Origin: Isoetes taiwanensis
Taxonomy: Eukaryota > Streptophyta > Lycopodiopsida > Isoetales > Isoetaceae
Length of the DNA stretch: 64,000 bases
Assembly (NCBI GenBank): GCA_021234155.1
Contig: JAJEKV010000214.1
Span: 434,001-498,000 of the forward strand
Direction of reading: 5' to 3'
This document shows, piece by piece, positions 46,355-57,607 of the stretch (position 1 is the first letter of the stretch; each line of letters starts with the position of its first letter). The translations under genes and the position numbers were made by a program. The notes under the pieces were generated by a model, which did not search any database, was not told the DNA's origin, and saw only the letters and a program-made list of their open reading frames with translations.

Positions 46355-48557
46355 AACAAGGTTTAAAATGAAACGCACTTATTTAAGAAGTGCGTTTGAA
46401 AGATTCCTTCTGAAAATTTATAAAATTCTGAAATCCCTCTAAAAAGGGCCTTTTTATTACCTTTAGTCCAAAGATTTATAAAACTGCTCGTGAAAACAGA
46501 CATTTTAAGAAGACTTAGTATTAAGGAAAAACATACACACACAAAAATCCCATTGTAGAGGGGAAAGAACTACAATGAAATTCAAAGATTTACTATGGGG
46601 CAAATTCAGATGAAGAAATTAGATGCTTTTGTACCTTGTCCCCTGAAAATTTTTATATTATTTGCTTTTTAGAAATTGTGAAATTTGTTATTTCACAACC
46701 ATTTTTAAACGAACATCCTAATGGACCTTAAAACACATTGGGAGGCAAAGTTGAACAAACTTCTTGAATGACAAACCATTGTTTTTGCATCACATAGTAT
46801 TACAATTACCAATACATCCACGATATTTTGTAGTTAATTTGAAGTTTTAGTTGATGATGCAAGTATAAATTTATCACCAGGGATACAAAAGTTGAAGTAA
46901 TGAAGCCATGTGATTACATGCCCTCCTTTTTTATTCCGGGAGATGTATTTTGAACGCATTATACCAATCTACAACATGGTGATGCCGGGGAGATAGTCAA
47001 TCTCCTTAGCAATGTTGAGCATATTCATCACAATTACATCATCGTAGTAATTGGGCACCATGCACATTTCTCGGGCAGCGTGAAGTATTAGATGCGCCTT
47101 ACCCTTTCCTAAATATTTTGTAAATAAATAGGTAAACTTCCGAGGGGTTGCTACTCCTCGCTCCCCTCTGGATAAACCACTTGGTTTCCTTATAGTCAAA
47201 CACCTATGTCACCATAATATTTTGGAGTTCTTTTGCCTTTAGTAGCAATTTTTTCATTTCGAGGTGAAGTTCGCATGTATGTAGAGAAAAAAAGTAGAAA
47301 TAACAACATGATTAGACTACTTTATGCTCTAACATTGCATTACAAGCTCGAGAAATTTTAGAACCGCTTTAGAACTTTTAGACTAAAAACTAAGAAAAGT
47401 GTGTAAAATTATCCCTTATGTGTGTTACTTTTAGTAGTTTTTCGTTGCCAAACCCTTTGGCGAAGTAAGAAAGACCCCAAAAGATTTTACACGATATATA
47501 CTTTACCTCGAATTTGCATATATATATACATATATATATAAACGTTTTATATATATATGCAATGGCAGATAAATTTATACCGTTTCTCGTATAGATTTAT
47601 ACATAAAGAGTTTCTTTTCTTCGGATATATATATGTAAGTATGTATATATATTATGATATATATATACACATATATGTGTATAAATTGATTGTCGAAGGT
47701 TGTCTGGGGTATAAATTTATACAGAGAGAGATTGTCATTGGTATAAATTTATCTGCAGAGAGCTCTGCGGTATAATGAGGGGAGCTCTCGCGGTATAAAT
47801 TTATACCGTGGGAGCTCTCATGATGAATCGAGAGAACTCGCGGTATAAATTTATACCGCTTCGAGTCCTCTTTTGCGGTATAAATTTATACCGCCGAGTC
47901 CATTCGCGGTATAAATTTATACCATGCGAACTCTACGGCATGTTATATCCCACACGGCACTACCTATTGTGGTATAAATTTATACCACCTGTGAATTTAT
48001 TTTGAAGGCGTTATGTCCACGCATTATCATCGCGGTATACATAAGTCTATAGCAAGACGGATGAGCAAATGAGAGCAAGTATATAAGGCTTTTAAGAGCG
48101 GCGTCTTGACTCCAACTTGCGCTTCAAAGTGTAAGTTTGTTCAATGAGGCATACTTTCATGTCAAAATGTTTGCTTCAATGAGGCAATGTCAAAATGTGT
48201 TGCATTTTTTTACGACTTTGTTCATAGTTTTGTCTTGATTTTGAAAACTTTGAATAAAATACCTTTTGGCACTTTAGTGTGCTTGCTGTTTTTTCAATGT
48301 CTATTTTGTTTAGTTTTTGAAAATATTACTATTTCTCAAACCAAACTGGGGGGCCAAAAAGGGATGTCAAACAATTTTGAATGGAAGCTAAGTTCACACC
48401 CCCCCTCAAAAATGATGCCTAAAATTTTCAAATTGTCACACTTGTCACAAATATACCATGAAAAGGGACCTTTTTGGGGGGATTTTAGGGAATCTTTCAA
48501 AGATTCCTTTTGAAGTGCATTTTGAGCAAATTAGTGCGTTTCATTTTAAACTTTGTT
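46355..48557. mobile_element. 2.2-kb TIR element carrying a palindrome cluster
   Basis: The left end AACAAGGTTTAAAATGAAAC (46,355) matches the inverted right end at 48,557 over about 30 bp with two to three mismatches. Weaker subterminal matches follow ('tttgaaagattcc' on both sides, then 'aaatccc', a short gap and 'aaaaagg'). AAAT flanks both ends (46,351-46,354 and 48,558-48,561), a possible 4-bp TSD. No transposase is recognised. A minus-strand open stretch at 46,969-47,199 (KYLGKGKAHLILHAAREMC) is protein-like but unknown. The interior holds the palindrome cluster at 47,568-47,986. Confidence 0.7.
47568..47986. repeat. Cluster of the 16-bp palindrome GGTATAAATTTATACC
   Basis: Perfect 16-mers start at 47,792, 47,842, 47,877, 47,908 and 47,971. 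Two of these extend to the 20-mer GCGGTATAAATTTATACCGC (47,840 and 47,875). Partial copies lie at 47,568, 47,589, 47,708, 47,740 and 46,863. Spacers of about 15-47 bp are unrelated overall but enriched in GAGCTC and CGAGTC/GAACTCG. Runs of (TA)n lie at 47,515-47,560 and 47,620-47,685. The periodic YKFIP in translation is a by-product. Confidence 0.92.
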
Positions 48558-48689
48558 AAATGCCATCATAGCTGTTTTTGGGCATAATCCTTCCCATTTG
48601 GCCCAGTTGAGGGGTCTTAAATAAGGTTTTGTACCATCTATTATATTATTAATAAAAACTTGCCTTCAACAAAAAAAAAAAAAAAAAAA

Positions 48690-48815
48690 AACAATTGCCA
48701 GGAGAAATTTAGAAGGAATATAACGAGGACGTGAGAGGGAACCAAGACCAAAAAACTGCTGTAAGAAGACGCAGATAATGGAGAAAGAGCCCAAAAAATT
48801 GTATATATATACAAG
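48690..48815. mobile_element. Family X tail fragment
   Basis: It matches 40,850-40,935 ('aagaccaaa-aactgct', then 'gataatggagaaagagccc'). An A-run precedes it at 48,670-48,691. Confidence 0.6.
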
Positions 48816-48889
48816 AAATTTAATGCATCCTACGGTGCATGTTCGAGTTTTAGCATATTTCTACGTGCAAGTTCTTGTCGTGCTCTACA

Positions 48890-49575
48890 TTCTAAAAGAA
48901 TCTCTTGAGAATACTCTAAATTCATAGATTCTCTAAGATTCTACCAAGGTTCTCTTAGAGGTTTCGTGAGCATCTCTAAATTTTATAAGATGCCCTCTAT
49001 ATTCCATTAGATTTCCCTAGATTCTCCAAGATTCTATGAAGATCCCCTTAGATTCCCTTAGATTCCTTTAGATTTTATGAGATTGCCCTAGGTTCCCTTA
49101 CATTACATGAGATTTAAAGAGATTCTATAAAGATTCCCTTAGATACTCTAAAATTTCATCAACATTTTCTTAGATTCCCTTAAATTTTATGAAGATTCCT
49201 TTAGGTCCCCAAGATTTTAAGAGATTCCCTTAGGCTTGTAAATATTTTCCTAGATTCTCTTATATTTTATAAGATTTTCTTACATTCTATTAGATTCTTC
49301 TGGATTCCTTTACATTCTAGAACTTTTTAGAACATTCTAAGACTTTCTGGAACATTCTAAGACTTTCAATATATTCTAGAACTTTCTGAAAGTATTTCCC
49401 TAGATTTCCTTACATTCACGTAGATTCCCCTACATTCTAACAATTTGGAACTTTCTGGAAGAATTTTTTTAGATCCCCTCTAGATTCTCTTATGTTCTAG
49501 AACTATCTAGAAGATTCTAGAACTTTCTAGAGCCTTCCAGAACATTCTAGAACTTTTTTGAACTAGCTAGAATGT
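48890..49575 (+). repeat. Degenerate short-period repeats
   Basis: To about 49,310 the motif AGATTCCCTT and its variants recur at near 10-bp spacing. From there to 49,575 TCTAGAACTTTC variants dominate. There is no coding sequence. Confidence 0.75.
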
Positions 49576-49647
49576 TATAGTCTATTTTATCTTAATGGGA
49601 ACATTACCCTTAAGTATATTTGAAACATAAATTGTTCATAGAATTAA

Positions 49648-50285
49648 TGCTTGGTCTAGTGGTTAGGGGTCAATGGCCAGGGTTTGAATCCCCCACACAA
49701 CATAAAAATTTTAAAAGCCTTTTCCTAAGGGATGAGCATTCAACTTGGGCCATAGGATCTTGGACCCGATCAAGGGCCGAGATCTCACCACGTGACAATA
49801 ATTAAAGCAACATGAGCCATAGGATCTATTACATATAATTCCCAAAGTCATGTGCACCGTAGGATATGTGCCAAGCTACGTGAGCCGTAAGATCTCGGAT
49901 CGACGATCAGGATCGAATCAACCTAGACCGTAGGATCGATTACATATAATTCCCAAAGCCATGTGCACCGTAAGATGTGTCCCAAAGCAAGCGTGAGCCG
50001 TAGGATCTCGGGCGGACGCGATCGAGGATCAAATCAACACGGACCGTAGGATCGCTTACATATAATCTACAAACAAACTCCCAAGCCATCTGGGCCGTAG
50101 GATAGGTCCCAAAGCCACGTGAGCCGTAGGATCTCAGATCAACGGTCGGATTGAGCGCGACAAACATAAGAACACATATTATATTACAAACTCACTCCCA
50201 AGCCATCTGGGCCGTAGGATACGTCCCAAAGCCACGTGAGCCGTAGGATCTCGGATCAACGATCGGATTGAGCGCGACAAATCTT
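49648..50285 (+). repeat. tRNA-derived SINE with an expanded GCCGTAGGAT array
   Basis: The head GGTCTAGTGGTTAGGGG (about 49,652) and GGGTTTGAATCCC (about 49,679) are A and B boxes. The body contains 'gggccataggatcttgg'. From there to 50,285 the motif GCC[GA]TA[GA]GAT recurs about a dozen times. The last 190 bp are two long copies of 'ccatctgggccgtaggata...gagcgcgacaaa'. The array looks like expansion of the SINE 3' part. Confidence 0.7.
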
Positions 50286-50289
50286 CTTG

Positions 50290-50475
50290 GATAATACGTT
50301 AGCGTCAGCTTCAGCTTAAGCTAATTTAGGCTTCAACTTCACAGATAATCCGTCAGCTTCAGCTTCAGCTTTTGATGAAAGAAACGAAAGCTTTTGATAA
50401 TCGGTCATGAAAGAAACGAAAGCTTTTGATAATCCGTCAGCTTCAGCTTTTGATGAAAGAAACGAAAGCTTCATA
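50290..50475 (+). repeat. AGCTTC runs and a GATGAAAGAAACGAAAGCTT repeat
   Basis: Short AGCTTC runs alternate with three copies of 'gaaagaaacgaaagctt' at about 50,380, 50,410 and 50,455. Confidence 0.85.
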
Positions 50476-50688
50476 CTTTAACTTGCCGCACAACTTGCTA
50501 TGGCCCCAAAAATCTGCGGCAGTTTCTGATAACCATAGATCAACCAGAACAGACAGAGCAAAGGGGGTGGATTGAAGCTCCAGCTTTTCTGGTGTTGTCC
50601 GGCCTACCTAAAGAACTCTAGATTTTATAAAAGGCAAGCTTTGAAGACGATTTTGAAGATGATTTTGCACCGGAACAGAGCACAGAAC

Positions 50689-50835
50689 AGAGGGGTAATT
50701 TGAACCTCCCGTCCATTTACATACGGGAAAATACCCCTCTCGGGAGGGGTAATTTGAACCTCCCGTCCATTGCGCACGGGAAAATACCCCTCTCCGGTAC
50801 CCCCTAGAAAACACTCGAGGGGTATTTTCCCTTAT
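50689..50835 (+). repeat. Tandem pair of 53-bp foldback units
   Basis: The unit GAGGGGTAATTTGAACCTCC ... ACGGGAAAATACCCCTCTC occurs twice (50,690-50,795). Each unit is an imperfect inverted repeat. A third half-unit ('gaggggtattttccc') ends just before the TFB1-like copy. Confidence 0.85.
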
Positions 50836-51050
50836 ACAAAATGCCAGATCGCCTGCATTATTTGCACCGTTCCAAGTTTATACAAGCCCCCGGTTGCAAG
50901 AGTGACCGAGGGAAGAGCAGCTGCCAACAGCCAAAGGCTTTAGAAAATATTCCCAAACAGAAAACTCAAAGAGAATTTTTTTGGATCGCAAATAAACAAA
51001 CAAACTACGGGGAACCTTTTGGATCGCAATGTAGCTCGATTCCGGCAACC

Positions 51051-52810
51051 ATGGCGGAGGCATCTCAGACCACGGTGCGGGCCAAACATTTGCAAACCAC
51101 CAAGACTCCAGGTATCCCAGGCGTTCTCGCCATGTCATTTAACAGATTTACATGGACTCCAAACGATCCACAGACAGGAGCCAAATTTGTTGTGGATTTT
51201 TCTACAATAAAAGGTCATCGATTTAGTAAGGAAACTCCGACATGCAAGAAGGCGCTGCTCAATCTGTCTACCGATACTGATTCCAAGACTCAAGGTGGGT
51301 ACATATTTGAATTTGAAAGTTTTCCTGATCGAGATTTGTGTAAAGACCACGTTGCAAAAGTACTTGCAAAACAAAAGAATCCAGGGACAGCAGCTGCTAC
51401 AGGTCCCTCTTCTGCCCCCTCCCCAGCTGTTTCTCAACATGAGCAACTCAGTATGACAGAAATGGAGCAAAGGATGAAGCTCTTGCAAGATAATCTTGAA
51501 CTTCAAAAGTTGCACCAGCATCTGGTGATTGGTGGTGTGCTAAGTGAATCAGAATTCTGGGAAGGACGTAAGCACATGTTAGCGCGGCCACGAAAACAAA
51601 GAACAGGGCTTAGTACGCAGATCCTCACAGTGGTGAAGCCAGAAGCAGATGGTAGATCTAATAAAGTGACATTCAGTTTAACACCAGAGATAATTCACCA
51701 AATCTTTGCTGAGAAGCCAGCAGTGCATAGGGCGTATCTAACATCTGTGCCATCTAAAATGATCGAGCTTGTATTTTGGGAGAAGTATTTCCGTGCAGAG
51801 TTTCTTTATCAGAAGAATGCAGCTGCTGCTGCAGCAGAAGCTGCAGATGATGAAGATCTAGCCGTTTTTGTAAAAGATGATGACATTCTAGCCAATTAAG
51901 CCATTCAAAAGATTAAAATAGTAGACTCTACGGTGGACATGGCGGCAGATCTGGTGGATGATTATTCCTCTGTTTTGGGCCATGGGATCCTTAGGGATGG
52001 AAACAAGGAACCTACTGCAGCAAAAAACCAATCAAAGAAAAACCTGGCATATGACTTAAATAGACATGGAGCAGTTGTACTAGAAGGCAGACCACTGGAT
52101 GAGGAGTTGGTAGATACTCAGACGATTGCACATGCTCTTGCAAGATCCCAGCAAGGCTCATTAGCAGTGGATGAAGAACAGGTGAAAAGAAAGAGGCTGA
52201 AAAGGGTACATGAAATGACGGAAATTGAAGATCTTCAAGGTCCACGTTGCCCCTTAAACTTGCCCCTAATTATTCAGGATACTTTGATTTGCTGGAAGGT
52301 GGTTCATTGAAATCAATTGCTGCTGATTCAGATTCTCATAAAATTCTTGCATCATTTAGATTGCAATTTCAGCATGTCAAAGGAAATGAACTGAAAGAAC
52401 CAATTATCGGTCCTGAATTGGCTAATAAACTGTTGAAGGATGTCACAAAAAGAACGTCCTCCATCAAGTATCCTCTAGGAAAGATGGCAGAAAAAGATGT
52501 TCTTGATAGTTTGCCACGACCTGTTAGAGATAACCTGATGAAGCATTTTAGCACAAGCAATGAATTGTTACAAAAATTTTGGGCTACATATCCTATTACT
52601 TCCAAGCTGTATAGTGATAAAGCAAATGGTTTGAAAGAGAGATTGATAAAGCTTTATAGCCAGTTGCAGTCATTCAAGGAATCTGCAAGTTCAGAATATC
52701 GACATCAGTTGTCCTTGCTTCTGCAGCCAATACTTCAGGCAATGGATGCTGCATTTTCTCATTATGAAGCAGAAGTCGAGAGGAGGGCTGCAAAGGCACA
52801 GAAGAGTTAG
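51051..52810 (+). pseudogene. TFB1: Processed pseudogene of TFIIH core subunit TFB1/p62
   Basis: TFB1/p62 is a structural subunit of TFIIH in transcription and repair. The ATG at 51,051 (MAEASQTT) is chosen because similarity begins there; the frame happens to be open from 50,841. Residues 1-110 are PH-like (FTWTPNDP, KGHRFSKETP, FEFESFPDRDLC). BSD-type segments follow (EQLSMTEMEQR, ELVFWEKYFRAEFL), then AADDEDLAVFVKDDD, NRHGAVVLEGRPLD and a helical C-terminus to SYE-like EVERRAAKAQKS. There are two lesions: a TAA at 51,897-51,899 with the frame continuing after it, and a 1-base frameshift near 52,240. The total of about 586 codons equals the usual plant length with no introns, although plant TFB1 genes have many, so it is a retrocopy. 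No poly(A) or TSD was found. Confidence 0.85.
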
Positions 52811-53210
52811 TGCTGGTTCTTTCCATAATGGCTTATGAAATTTAGTTTGCATGTTGCAGCTGAAGATCGAAGATTGATGACAGTACTTGCATGGATCTTG
52901 TACAACACCCCTACTGATGCAAAATCTTTATACATACACACATGTGCCAGTCCACTTAGGGAAGGGGCTTCAATTTAGATTGTACTTGAGGCTTGGAAGA
53001 GTATCAACCAGGTTTTTTGGTTTTCTCTCTCCAGATAAGTTCGATCCACAGATAATTGGCAATATCTTAGAAAAGATCTGCATTTACAACTTATTGCGCA
53101 TTGCCATGATATATCATTTCATTTTATGCCAAGCAATTTCTTTATTGAATGTTCCAGCATCATCCTTACCAATCACGACAAAGAAAACTTCAGAAATTTA
53201 AAAAAGAGCC
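52811..53210 (+). other. Probable 3' UTR of the TFB1 retrocopy
   Basis: Non-coding sequence continuing from the TFB1 stop. A short A-rich stretch ('aaatttaaaaaagagcc') at about 53,195 may mark the old poly(A) site. This is inference from position only. Confidence 0.3.
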
Positions 53211-53332
53211 ACTAAATTTGTCCAAGCGAGGTGTTAGTCAGTTCCCTTTCTTTCAGTAAGAACAAGGAGGTAACACTTTCAGTTATAGAAGTCTGCGCAA
53301 AGACCAGGGCACTCAATATATCCTCCATCAGA

Positions 53333-53554
53333 TTACTCAAGACAAATGCCTTTCTTACTATTTGCAAGTGTATCCCATTGGCCGCTATATGAAGAAAAGG
53401 GTTCTGCTGGAGAAGTGTCTTTGTAAATCATTATCCTCTCTATCTTGGAAGCAGATGAGCAACTCTTTTCAAGAGTACTTCTCAGGGTTGTTAAAAATTG
53501 TTTGTCGTTCTCAAGTGCTGGAGTGCCTGGGATGCTGAAGCAATCTGAATCCAT
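53333..53554 (-). other. Coding-like fragment, unrecognised
   Basis: A minus-strand frame of 73 codons ends in TAA and has protein-like composition (NDKQFLTTLRSTLEKSCSSA, SKIERIMIYKD). It may be a terminal exon or another retrocopy scrap. Nearby on the plus strand, 53,997-54,086 opens with ATG (MGESGSEG) and ends at a CAG-GTAAAT donor-like site. I cannot assign either. Confidence 0.3.
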
Positions 53555-54442
53555 AAGATTACTCTGATCCGGATTTCAAAACTTATGCCGCAGCATAAAT
53601 TTGTGATAGTGCATGAAAAGCTGATGTAGTCGACGACATAAAACCTGCAACTAATGATGCAGCTGATGTCCCACCAATTAAGTTGCTTATCACAACCATA
53701 ATAACGACCTCCATTTACGAAATATGCATGGCTGCAGGCAAATAGCACAGAGAGAAATGAGACTTTTTCTTTGGGGTCCATTTTGGGCAAACTCTCACTT
53801 GTTGAGCAGTTATTGGGACAGTAAAGGGTTGATCAATGTCGAGCAATCACTAGTCTCCTGTGATGCATTAGCAGGCTTGGAAGTGAAGGTGGTGAGGCTG
53901 AACAATCACCTTGTTTTTGCTGTGTATACAAGGCAGATTAAGAGAATATAGCTAGCCTTGATTCCTTCAAGATAATGGCTTCCTGTTCTTGATGATATGG
54001 GCGAAAGTGGATCTGAAGGAAGATTTAGAGAAAACAAGCTGTTAGAATGTGCATCAGCTGCTATGGATGTTTCGACAACTCGTCAGGTAAATAGTGCTCC
54101 ATTCATTTGGTTTATTATGTCTTTTTTGGATTGGGGGTTTATAACTTAATAATCATTGTTGACTTGTGTTATTAATGAAAGTTCACAGACATTCAAAGTC
54201 CATCTAACTATATCTGCTTGCTCACATTTATCTTAATATCACACAAGGTAGTGTGTAATCAGCTTTACAGATCTTGTTGCGGAATGATATTTTATCATTG
54301 TGGTAATTGAGAACCCAATGCTTATAGTACCAGCCTTAACTTATGTGCACACGTATCTTGGCTGTTAAAAACAGCATGCGGCTTCTTTCTTCTACAGTGT
54401 TAGTATGTAGCCTTTACAAATGGATCGAGTAAAGTCAACAAG

Positions 54443-55018
54443 GGGCCTAAGCATTAGGGATTTTTTGAGATCATAAAAGGGCCTCTTAAGAACTGCTGAC
54501 TAAGCTATATGAACTACGGGAAAAACGAAGGCGGTAATCCGAATCCCAAAAGCATTATAACTAACTCTGGATGGATCACATTTTCTAGCATGTGTTGATA
54601 GAAAAGTCTAAATGAGCTCTTGTTTGGTGCAATAGATAGATCTCATTGAGATCTTTCCAACCTTGGGTGGTTTGCATATCTTTTAGCCGCGTAGAATAGT
54701 AAAAAATGGTAAAAACCATATTTTTTGGAGTTTTGACAATCATAAGTGGATTTAAAATATGTGCAAAGCACCTAAGGTTGGAAAGATCTGGGAGATCTAT
54801 CTATTGCACTGGATAAATGAGAGGTCATTTGACTTTTTCTATCAAGTGGTTTTACAAGTAATTGAAAAATGTGATCCAAACTGGACAGTTATAAGTATCA
54901 GGATTTTGCCGATCGACCACAAGGTTCGATTTGGGAGGGTAGTTCATTTATCTTCATTTGGCTTAGTTGGCATGTTTTGAAGGCCCTTTTTTAATCTCAA
55001 AAAAACCCTAATGGGCCA
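54443..55018. repeat. 576-bp foldback (inverted duplication)
   Basis: Left and right arms of about 260 bp match inverted along their whole length with small indels. Outer: 'cattaggg...ttttttgagat' against 'atctcaaaaaaaccctaatg'. Middle: 'ggatcacattt' and 'gatagaaaagtc'. Inner: 'tgcaatagatagatctc' against 'gagatctatctattgca'. The centre is a short hairpin near 54,710. The right arm contains 'aagtaattgaaa...ctggaca...aagtatcagg', also found before the copia primer-binding site at 55,440-55,770. Confidence 0.8.
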
Positions 55019-55439
55019 GATGGCAACCATCGACCGTTTGAGAAAGGCGGTGGAAGGATGATAAAAAGCAGCTTTGCTGAGACACGGAATCACGTAGGTG
55101 CGTATTTTACGAAGAATCGTCGGATCAGATAGAAAGAGGGGAGAATGAGATCATCGATGAAATTATAGAATGAGCAGGCTGGCTGGATTGTCTGCCAGGT
55201 TGCAAATGTAAACATGTGATACAGGGAGCAGAGGGAGACGAACAACAAAGGAGAGGATCAGTGCAGCAAGATCATTGCAGAAGGAGGAGGCAGATTGGAA
55301 TTGCCAGGGAAGACCTGCTGTATCCCCGCAGCGGAGATCATAGCAAATATCAAGCGGCGGTTTCTTTGCAAAGCTTTTTTGAAGGAGAGGAACTTCTCAG
55401 AGGTGTCCGTGAAGTTAAGTGGACATTTCAGATCCATAT

Positions 55440-57365
55440 CTTGCCAGGATCTTACAATGGTATCATAGCAAGGTTGGATACTTGGGAGGATACGGTCGTA
55501 GAACTTAAATTGCTTGGTCACTTGAAGATTTTTGATACTTGTGGTTTTGCAAGTAATTGAAAGTATGGCAGAGAAAAAAACTGGACAATAGAAGTATCAG
55601 GGAATCTTACAATGGTATCACAGCAAGGTTGGATGCTTGGGAGGATACGGTCGTAGAACTTAAACTGCTTGGTCACTTGAAGCTTCTTGATACTTGTGGT
55701 TTTGCAAGTAATTGAAAGTATGGCAGAGGAAAAAACTGGACAATAAAAGTATCCCCACTTTCTTAGTAGTTTATGATAGGAAGCGAATGGTTATAGGCTA
55801 TATGACATTGTGACACACAAAATACACATCAGTAGAGCTGTTGTATTTTAGGAAGAAATATTGTATAAGGATAGAAAGAGGGGAAGCAGAATGGATGCCG
55901 ATAGAAATTTTAGAAGAATAAGAAGGAAAGGAAAAGGAACAAATAGTAGAAAAACCAAGCTTGGTGATAGATGATGATGACTCAGGCGCTGAATGGAATG
56001 AGGTGCACAAGATCATAGAGACCATGGAGGTCAATAGTGCACCGCATACACCGGAGGACAGAGCACGAGGAGGTGCATGAGACTTCGGAAGCGATACGGT
56101 TAGTGCGCAAGAAGATGTGCATGAGGGGACGCAGGAAGAGGAGGGAATTAATATTGGAAGTGGAGCAAGGGGAAGATGCACACGTCGTAAAGAGGTAGAA
56201 CTCCTTTAAGCAGAATTTCCCTTTGATGCAAATCTTCAAGAACAAAGAGTTTCAAAGTAGAAGATGATAGTAGAACAAGCCATGATTGACACTGGATTCT
56301 ATCAAATGGAAGGAGGCTATGCAAAACGAATTGAAATCCTTCGAAGAAGCAGGAACATATGAACTGGTACCACGTCCTAAGTACAAGAATGTAGTTGGCA
56401 GTAAATGGATCTTAAATGGTGATGGCTCAGTATAAATTTATAAAGCTTGTTTAGTGGCAAAAGGGGATGTATTTTCGTCTATAGTCAAGTTGACTAGTCC
56501 GAGAACCCTAATAGCATCAGCAGTGCAAAGTGATATGGAGATAAGAGCACGCGGATGTGAAGACAGCGTTCCTAAATGGAGGTCCAAAAGAGAAGTAAGA
56601 TTTGTCCAAAAAATCGGTTTGAAAAAAGAATAATGGAAAAGGTGCCTTATCGTGCATTGATAAGCACACTTTTACATATTGCGAATAGTACAACGCTAGG
56701 TATCTCTTTATGTAATTAATTTGTTGAGTTGTTTTTTGCAATAATCTAGGAAAAGAACATTGGATAGCAGCCAAACGGGTTTTGAGATATTTGAAGGATA
56801 CATTGGATCATGGTATTTGTTTTACCAAGAGTAAAGAAAAGAACTTGATAGGTTATGCGGACGCAGACTGTGGAGGTGATCTAGATGACAGAAAATCAAC
56901 TTCGGGTTTTGTGTTAATGACGGTACTATATTTTGGGGCTGTAAAAAGCAAGAAAGCGTAGCAAAATTTTGCGTAGAAGTAGAATGTGGCAGTACCACAT
57001 GCGGCATCGAAAATAATTTGGTTACTTAGAATGCTTAAGGAAATGGGAAGTTCGTCAATAGGCATCACCACACTATATTATGATAACAAAAGTGGGGTGG
57101 CGATGACCAAAAATCCAATTCATCATTCTCGAACCCAGCACATTGATACACCATCATTTCATATGAGATGAAGTAGAAAAAGGAAAAATAGATGTGGCTT
57201 ATTCTTCCTATATATATGATTACTACCAAAAAAAAAGTCTCATATGAGCATTTCGAGGACGGGAGGAATTGATATAAAAAATTGCCTCATGGGCGAATAA
57301 TGTAAGTACCACATGCTCAAGTGCAAACACTCTGAGGAGGGAGAAATTGATATGGTTTGGGCACC
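55440..57365 (+). mobile_element. Ty1/copia remains
   Basis: TGGTATCATAGCA at 55,458 and TGGTATCACAGCA at 55,613 match the tRNA-Met primer-binding site, because the LTR-end/leader region is tandemly duplicated with a 155-bp period. Gag and most of pol are missing. RT starts near 56,305 (KEAMQNELKSFEEAGTYELV, then SKWILNGDGS), continues VKLTSPRTLIASAVQ, RVLRYLKDTLDHGICF, DDRKSTSGFVL and ends with RNase H (KNPIHHSRTQHIDTPSFHMR, near 57,170). Polypurine tract-like GAGGGAGAAATTGATAT at 57,336 and a relative at 57,258 mark the 3' LTR edge. Many stops are present. Confidence 0.8.
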
Positions 57366-57544
57366 ATGGGTTTTGGGGAGGCGGCATCTAATTATCATAT
57401 GTAGAGGGTCAAACCTCAACGCCTAAATATTTTGCCCAGTTGGTTGGGCACAACGGTTAAGGCATCATATCAGACATTGCTATCGAACAACAATAGAGTA
57501 CATCAAATGTTATAGAGTACGTCAAATGCCTTGAAAGTGTAACC

Positions 57545-57607
57545 ATTATACTCGGGATTAAAAAACCTCGCACTCTTGGGTTTTTGAGGAAAAACCCTCA
57601 CGATAAT
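57545..57607 (+). other. Family X conserved hairpin, copy 4
   Basis: ATTAT / ATAAT outer stem, then GGGATTAAAAAACCTCG ... TTGAGGAAAAACCC. A tRNA-like string 'cagttggttgggcac...ggttaaggcat' precedes it at 57,437-57,470. Confidence 0.65.

Noticed and set aside
47568-47986. CRISPR-like repeat-spacer array
   Set aside because: The repeats are perfect palindromes of 16-20 bp with irregular spacers, there are no cas genes, and the context is a plant-type genome full of retrotransposons.
47557-48005. Open frames with repeated YKFIP/GINLYR as repeat proteins
   Set aside because: The periodic peptide comes only from the palindromic DNA repeat; frames are short and overlap TA microsatellites.
50841-51050. 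Upstream ATG at 50,841 as the start of the TFB1-like protein
   Set aside because: The first 70 codons have no similarity to TFB1. Similarity begins at the ATG at 51,051, so the upstream frame is probably old 5' UTR open by chance.
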